From Chloroflexota bacterium (GTDB lineage Bacteria > Chloroflexota > Anaerolineae > SpSt-600), in contig DRAO01000438.1 of assembly GCA_011041825.1 (NCBI GenBank), positions 1 through 9,371 of the forward strand: DNA of 9,371 nucleotides, in the 5' to 3' direction. Under the pieces are notes generated by a model, which saw nothing but the letters and a program-made list of their open reading frames with translations, ran no database searches and was not told where the DNA came from. Position numbers and translations under genes: made by a program. How positions within the stretch are numbered: the stretch's first letter is position 1; every line of letters begins with the position of its first letter. Of the stretch, positions 5,801-9,371 are shown one piece after another.

Positions 5801-8292
5801 TCCCTAAACCCTTCCACAATGCGGACATATTTATCTGCCAAGGCTTCAGCTTCAGTCTGAGACCGGGCCTCCGCATAGACGTGGAAGAGGGGACGGTCAG
5901 GGTCAGGGATGATCAGCACCCATTCATCTTCCCCCAGCCATATCCTGATGCCATCAATGTTGTCGTGAGGGCGATCTTTGTATTGCTCATTTAGCATACG
6001 CATAACCTGCCCCTTGGATTCCCAGGGACAGGATACTTCCCTATGCTCAAGATGATATTTTGGAAGCGATGTTACCACATCCGAAAGCTTTATCTTCTGA
6101 ACAGCAAGGAATTCCAATAGTTTTGCCAGGGCAAACAAGGCATCAGGAGCAGAGTGAAACTGGGGAAAAACGATGTTGCCAGTGCCATCCACGGCAATGA
6201 TTACCTGCTCAGCATCAGCTACCTCCATAAGATGCCCTAGGTCCACCTTTGTCCTGATGACCCGGCCATTGTGGCGGGAGGCTATTTTCTCAAAGACTAA
6301 GGGCTGATTGACCGGGACAGCAACTGTTCCTCCCCCCCACATCCTGAAGGCTAGCTCGACCATAGCCGCAGCAAATAAGGGGTCGCTAAGGAGCTGACCC
6401 CTGTCGTCCACCACAAAGAGCTTCTCACCTCCTACCTCCAAGCGTACACCGAGATCGGCTTTAACTGCTGAGCAGATGGAACAGAGCTGCTGCAAGGCTG
6501 CCTCAAATTCTTCCCTCAGGATGGCTAACTTCCCCTCATCTATGCTTGCATTGAGGGTAACCACATTTACCCCCAGTTCGTTCAGGATATCCGGCAGGAC
6601 CAGGGAATTAGGGGAATTGGCATAATCCACCACTATCCTGAACCCCATACCCTTGATGGCGTCCACGTCCAAGGAAGCCAGGAAGTTAACCTTATAGCGC
6701 TCCACTACCTCAGGAGCATAATTGATGGTGCCTATCTCATCAAGATAAGCCCGGCGGAAATCCTCCCGGAAGAAAGTCCGCTCTATCTTCCTGGCAGCCG
6801 ATTTAGAAAGGTCCAGCCCCCGTTGATCGAAGAATTTTATGTCAACAACTCGCTGGTCATAGGGGGAGAGACGCACATGGACGCCACCGGCGGCCTTGGT
6901 TATCTTGGTGTAATACCTGGCTACGGGGATAGGGACGGTCCTGAGGTCCAGCACATTGATGCCTGCCGAAGGCAACCCCGATATGATTGCTCGCTTTATC
7001 ATCCTGGGACTACGGTGGGGGTCCCGGTTTATGGTTACGGTGGAACCTTTCGGCAGGGTAGCTCCATAGGCAGCTCCTAACTTGGAGGCAAACTCGGGGG
7101 TTAGTTCCACGTTTACTGTCCCGGTAATCCCATATCGCCCGAACAAAGTGCGTCTGACCTGGGTTCCCCATACCACGGTGCTTTTAACGGTGGCTCCAGC
7201 CTCTATCTCTTTCCCTGGCCACAGCCTCACCTTAGGATGGATGACTGCGCCTCGCTCAACAATGCATCCATCGCCCAAAACGGCGCCTTCAAAGATGGCC
7301 ACCTGAGATTTAACGGTACACTGCCTGCCTATTACCGCTCCCCTTACCTCCACTCCTTCACCAATATAACAGTTGCGCCAGATAACGCTGCGTTCGATAA
7401 GAGCCCTGTTATCCACTATGGTATAATCCCTGATCACGGCGGGCCCCTGGATGATCACCCCTCCTTTCACCTTAACCTCATTGCCAAGATAAATGGGGCC
7501 ATATAACCGGGCATCAGGTGCTATCTCCACATCCCTCCCCACCCATATCTTATCCCCCAACCTTTCACCAGGTTCCTCCAAGTGTACCTTCCCCTCAAGG
7601 AAATCGAAAGAAGCCCGCACGTATTCCTGGATGTTCCCCACATCGCACCAGTAACCGGATACCACATATCCGTACATCGGCTCTCCGTTGGATAAAAGCA
7701 TGGGGAATAAATCTTTGCTGAAGTCGAAGGGCTTGCCCTTCTCGAAGTAATCCAGCGCCCTGGGTTCGATGACGTAGATGCCGGTGTTTACCTGGTCGGA
7801 TATGACCTCACCCCAGCTGGGCTTTTCCAGGAACTGGGCGATGCGGCCCTCCTCGTCGGTGATGACCACGCCGTACTCCAGTGGATTGGGAACCTTGTAG
7901 AGGGCGATGGTGACCAGGGCGCCTTTGGCTTTGTGGAACTCGATGAGGCTGGTGAGGTTAATATCGGTGACGGCATCGCCGCTTATAACTACAAAGGTTT
8001 CATCCAGGAATTCCTGGGCATTCTTCACGCTCCCTGCCGTTCCTAACGGTTCATCCTCTATAAAATAGTGCAAGTTCATCCCCAGAGCGCTCCCGTCACC
8101 AAAGTAATCTTGTATGACATCGGCCATATATTGCAAGGTGATGGCCACATCGGTTAGACCGTGGCGCTTCAAAAGGTCCAGGATGTGGGCCATCACGGGC
8201 TTGTTAACCATCGGAACCATCGGCTTGGGCCGGGCCATCGTTAAGGGCCTCAGCCTTGAGCCCGCACCGCCAGCCATAACCACTGCTTTCAT
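5797..8292 (-). CDS. Mannose-1-phosphate guanylyltransferase-like NDP-sugar pyrophosphorylase fused to a degenerate phosphomannomutase domain
   Basis: An 831-residue fusion. Residues 1-235 form a nucleotidyltransferase domain: [11 protein letters not shown] (8-18), PKP (22-24), SGDAVTD (104-110), LEKP (155-158), NTG (169-171) and WCDVGN (215-220), consistent with making an NDP-sugar, probably GDP-mannose, from a sugar 1-phosphate. Residues about 248-375 are left-handed beta-helix hexapeptide repeats. From about 383 to the end is a phosphohexomutase fold (FGRYGITG..., [16 protein letters not shown]-like end), but its active-site loops are altered: RLSPYD (474-479) in place of TASHNP, keeping only the aligned serine S476; EVGGEK (619-624) in place of the metal-binding DGDxDR; DGTGN (702-706) in place of the GExSGH sugar loop; and DPDRP in place of the RPSGTEP phosphate loop. 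Mutase activity is therefore unlikely. Similar fusions in other phyla appear, from memory, to be degenerate too. The start (8292) has GGAGGTGA a few nt upstream; the frame stays open 20 codons further but no signal supports that. Confidence 0.87.
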   Translation of the reverse strand: MKAVVMAGGAGSRLRPLTMARPKPMVPMVNKPVMAHILDLLKRHGLTDVAITLQYMADVIQDYFGDGSALGMNLHYFIEDEPLGTAGSVKNAQEFLDETFVVISGDAVTDINLTSLIEFHKAKGALVTIALYKVPNPLEYGVVITDEEGRIAQFLEKPSWGEVISDQVNTGIYVIEPRALDYFEKGKPFDFSKDLFPMLLSNGEPMYGYVVSGYWCDVGNIQEYVRASFDFLEGKVHLEEPGERLGDKIWVGRDVEIAPDARLYGPIYLGNEVKVKGGVIIQGPAVIRDYTIVDNRALIERSVIWRNCYIGEGVEVRGAVIGRQCTVKSQVAIFEGAVLGDGCIVERGAVIHPKVRLWPGKEIEAGATVKSTVVWGTQVRRTLFGRYGITGTVNVELTPEFASKLGAAYGATLPKGSTVTINRDPHRSPRMIKRAIISGLPSAGINVLDLRTVPIPVARYYTKITKAAGGVHVRLSPYDQRVVDIKFFDQRGLDLSKSAARKIERTFFREDFRRAYLDEIGTINYAPEVVERYKVNFLASLDVDAIKGMGFRIVVDYANSPNSLVLPDILNELGVNVVTLNASIDEGKLAILREEFEAALQQLCSICSAVKADLGVRLEVGGEKLFVVDDRGQLLSDPLFAAAMVELAFRMWGGGTVAVPVNQPLVFEKIASRHNGRVIRTKVDLGHLMEVADAEQVIIAVDGTGNIVFPQFHSAPDALFALAKLLEFLAVQKIKLSDVVTSLPKYHLEHREVSCPWESKGQVMRMLNEQYKDRPHDNIDGIRIWLGEDEWVLIIPDPDRPLFHVYAEARSQTEAEALADKYVRIVEGFRE

Positions 8293-8308
8293 AATCACCT
8301 CCCATTCA

Positions 8309-8902
8309 TCAGAGCTTCTCTCCCAGCTTCCGTCCCTCCCGGAAAGCCTCAAGGTTGAGCTCCACGTACTTCCTGGGGACCCGACGTTCGAGCACCCGCA
8401 GCCACACCTCGTCTTCCACGCCCAGGAACGCCGATAGCGCCCCCAGGAGCACGACGTTCGCCACCCTGGCCGAACCCAGCTCCTCGGCCTTTTGGAGGGC
8501 GGGGACGAAGTGCATCCTCCCGGCCACCTGGCCGAGCACGCTCTTTATCTTCTCGTCGCTGGGGTAAACGGCCTCGCCGATGTTCACCGCCACCGGAGGG
8601 ATGGCGTAATCGTTCACTATGACCATCCCGCCCCGGCGCAGGAATTCAGCGTAACGGAGGGCTTCGAGCTTCTCCATCGCCACGAGGAAATCCCCTTCGC
8701 CCCTGCCCACGAGGGGGGAGTACACCTTCTCGCCCCAGCGGACGTGGCTGATGACGCTTCCTCCCCGCTGGGCCATCCCGTGGACTTCGGCCTTCTTGGC
8801 GTCGTAGCCGGCCTCCAGGCCCACTTCGGTGAGGATGTCGCTGGCCAGGATGATGCCCTGGCCCCCCACGCCTACAAGGATGAAGTTGTGTGAAGGACGC
8901 AT
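8309..8902 (-). CDS. iorB: Indolepyruvate:ferredoxin oxidoreductase, beta subunit
   Basis: A 197-residue protein of normal IorB length. The N-terminal [14 protein letters not shown] (11-24) is the nucleotide/CoA-binding-like loop of the pyruvate ferredoxin oxidoreductase gamma-type domain, and [12 protein letters not shown] (39-50) is the motif highly typical of IorB. With IorA, which carries thiamine diphosphate and Fe-S clusters, the enzyme oxidatively decarboxylates aryl-pyruvates (indolepyruvate, phenylpyruvate) to aryl-acetyl-CoA while reducing ferredoxin, or runs in reverse. iorA usually sits directly upstream, but here that place is taken by an antitoxin gene and a palindrome, so iorA is elsewhere or beyond the window. 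GGAGG lies 8 nt before the ATG. The frame stays open upstream, across the palindrome to 9121, but the ribosome-binding site and protein family support 8902. The gene is clearly GC-rich (43 of 60 bases at 8761-8820). The next gene starts 16 bp after its stop. Confidence 0.9.
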   Translation of the reverse strand: MRPSHNFILVGVGGQGIILASDILTEVGLEAGYDAKKAEVHGMAQRGGSVISHVRWGEKVYSPLVGRGEGDFLVAMEKLEALRYAEFLRRGGMVIVNDYAIPPVAVNIGEAVYPSDEKIKSVLGQVAGRMHFVPALQKAEELGSARVANVVLLGALSAFLGVEDEVWLRVLERRVPRKYVELNLEAFREGRKLGEKL

Positions 8903-8925
8903 TGCGCCGCCTCCTGCACTAGTGA

Positions 8926-8959
8926 TTTGTGATGGCGCACGGCCGTGCGCCATCACAAA
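8926..8959. repeat. Perfect 34-bp palindrome without a loop
   Basis: TTTGTGATGGCGCACGG (8926-8942) is followed directly by its exact reverse complement. It lies between the antitoxin stop and the iorB start, and the iorB ribosome-binding site follows about 10 bp later. There is no U-run on either side, so it is not a normal terminator. It may be a REP/MITE-like mobile palindrome, a protein-binding site or an RNA-processing hairpin. Confidence 0.85.
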
Positions 8960-8985
8960 CTGCTCAGTTTCAAAGTGAAGTTTCT

Positions 8986-9225
8986 CTATTCTCGTTTCCC
9001 TGCCCTGACGGCTTGGATTTCTGCTTGGATGTCTTCCTCGGTGATGCCCCGCTGCTTGGCTATCTTGCGGATTTCCTCCAATGCCGAGGAGAAACGCCTC
9101 TCCAGCGCTTCCTCTTCCCACTTGGATTTGAGGAATCGAACGAAGTCCAATACCTCCACAGCTTTGTCCTCGGGAAGACCGTCTAGTTCTTGGAGTATAA
9201 TCTCCTTAACCGCAGCCTCTGCCAT
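8986..9225 (-). CDS. Solitary DUF2281/VapB-like antitoxin
   Basis: A 79-residue, highly charged protein. The N-terminal half (about 8-35) has LQELDGLPEDKAVEVLDFVR, the pattern of DUF2281-type antitoxins. The C-terminal half, EEIRKIAKQRGITEEDIQ plus EIQAVR, is the helical toxin-binding tail commonly found with PIN toxins. A strong GAGGAGG ribosome-binding site lies 5 nt before the ATG (9231-9237). In this family a toxin gene normally starts at or just after the antitoxin stop; here the next 83 bp hold only a palindrome and the iorB leader, so the toxin appears lost or displaced. It could still act on a toxin encoded elsewhere, including the VapC at the other end of the window, although the two antitoxins are only distantly similar. 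Family assignment is fairly secure; function is inferred. Confidence 0.75.
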   Translation of the reverse strand: MAEAAVKEIILQELDGLPEDKAVEVLDFVRFLKSKWEEEALERRFSSALEEIRKIAKQRGITEEDIQAEIQAVRAGKRE

Positions 9226-9263
9226 ACTTACCTCCTCAAAAGCCCTTTGAATTGGATTTACTC

Positions 9264-9289
9264 TTTTGACGGCGGTGCTGCCGTCAAAA
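9264..9289. repeat. Perfect 10-bp hairpin between the truncated gene and the antitoxin
   Basis: TTTTGACGGC (9264-9273) and GCCGTCAAAA (9280-9289) are exact complements around a 6-base loop. On the transcribed strand it begins one base after the stop of the truncated gene. The T-tract is on the 5' side and the A-tract on the 3' side, opposite to an intrinsic terminator for minus-strand transcription, so termination is uncertain. It could be an operator for the antitoxin gene. Confidence 0.65.
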
Positions 9290-9290
9290 A

Positions 9291-9371
9291 TTACGTCAAC
9301 CTCAGCCTCAGAGCCGCCAGCAGTTCTTCAAAGGTGTAGAGCCCACTCTTGTCAACTCCTTGCAATTCGTA
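9291..9371 (-). CDS. C-terminal end of an unrecognised gene (partial)
   Basis: Reading in from the right edge, 26 codons end in TAA: YELQGVDKSGLYTFEELLAA and then LRLRLT. The helix-forming, Leu-rich end looks like real protein, and its frame ends just before a hairpin and the next gene, as expected for a gene in the same direction. I do not recognise the family. It lacks the cysteine clusters expected at the end of IorA, so it is probably not the missing iorA. The evidence is only a short open frame in a sensible position. Confidence 0.5.
   Translation of the reverse strand, partial: YELQGVDKSGLYTFEELLAALRLRLT

Noticed and set aside
8293..8352. 20-codon extension of the pyrophosphorylase fusion
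   Set aside because: It overlaps the end of iorB, while MKAVVMAGG is the usual protein start and has its own ribosome-binding site.
8917..8926. ATCACTAGTG on the minus strand resembling a T-vector cloning junction
   Set aside because: The 10-bp match does not continue into vector sequence on either side and lies in an otherwise natural context, so it is treated as coincidence.
8903..9121. Upstream in-frame extension of iorB through the palindrome
   Set aside because: It would run through the palindrome and antisense-shift into the antitoxin gene. IorB proteins start near [11 protein letters not shown], and a good GGAGG site precedes the ATG at 8902.
1..9371. CRISPR arrays, tRNA or rRNA genes, insertion-sequence transposases
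   Set aside because: No regularly spaced repeats, tRNA-like cloverleaf, rRNA-like stretch or transposase coding was found on reading both strands.

Overview
The window looks like an accessory or peripheral-metabolism stretch of a bacterial chromosome. The GMP-pyrophosphorylase gene carries a C-terminal degenerate phosphomannomutase domain, an architecture I associate from memory with Chloroflexota, Actinomycetota and Cyanobacteria. The VapBC/DUF2281 genes, intergenic heptamer repeats and moderate GC would suit a thermophilic or environmental Chloroflexota lineage. That placement is inference; there is no rRNA or other marker. Every gene I can support is on the minus strand, so transcription runs from high to low coordinates.

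Right end (9371 to 8309): the last 26 codons of an unrecognised gene; a 10-bp hairpin; a solitary DUF2281/VapB-like antitoxin without its toxin; a perfect 34-bp palindrome; then iorB, the beta subunit of indolepyruvate:ferredoxin oxidoreductase. Middle (8292 to 2922): a tightly packed run of an NDP-sugar pyrophosphorylase/pseudo-phosphomannomutase fusion, an EamA-type 10-TM transporter, a HAD phosphatase of the pyrimidine 5'-nucleotidase type, and a LarA-family (DUF2088) nickel-pincer racemase homologue. Two junctions are ATGA stop/start overlaps and the others are 16 and 39 bp, so iorB to larA is probably one transcript. It mixes sugar-nucleotide, aromatic 2-oxoacid and hydroxyacid functions with no obvious single pathway.

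Second unit (2862 to 729): a consensus sigma70-type promoter, a leader of about 166 nt that can fold into a long hairpin followed by five U, a Wzz-type polysaccharide co-polymerase without a kinase domain, and a specialised NusG paralogue (RfaH/LoaP/UpxY class). The attenuator-like leader in front of an operon that encodes a NusG-type factor is the most interesting feature here.

Left end (728 to 1): a 414-bp gene-free stretch holding nested inverted and direct repeats, a hairpin and a heptamer tandem repeat. It is followed by a vapB antitoxin overlapping the start of a vapC PIN-domain toxin that runs off the window edge.
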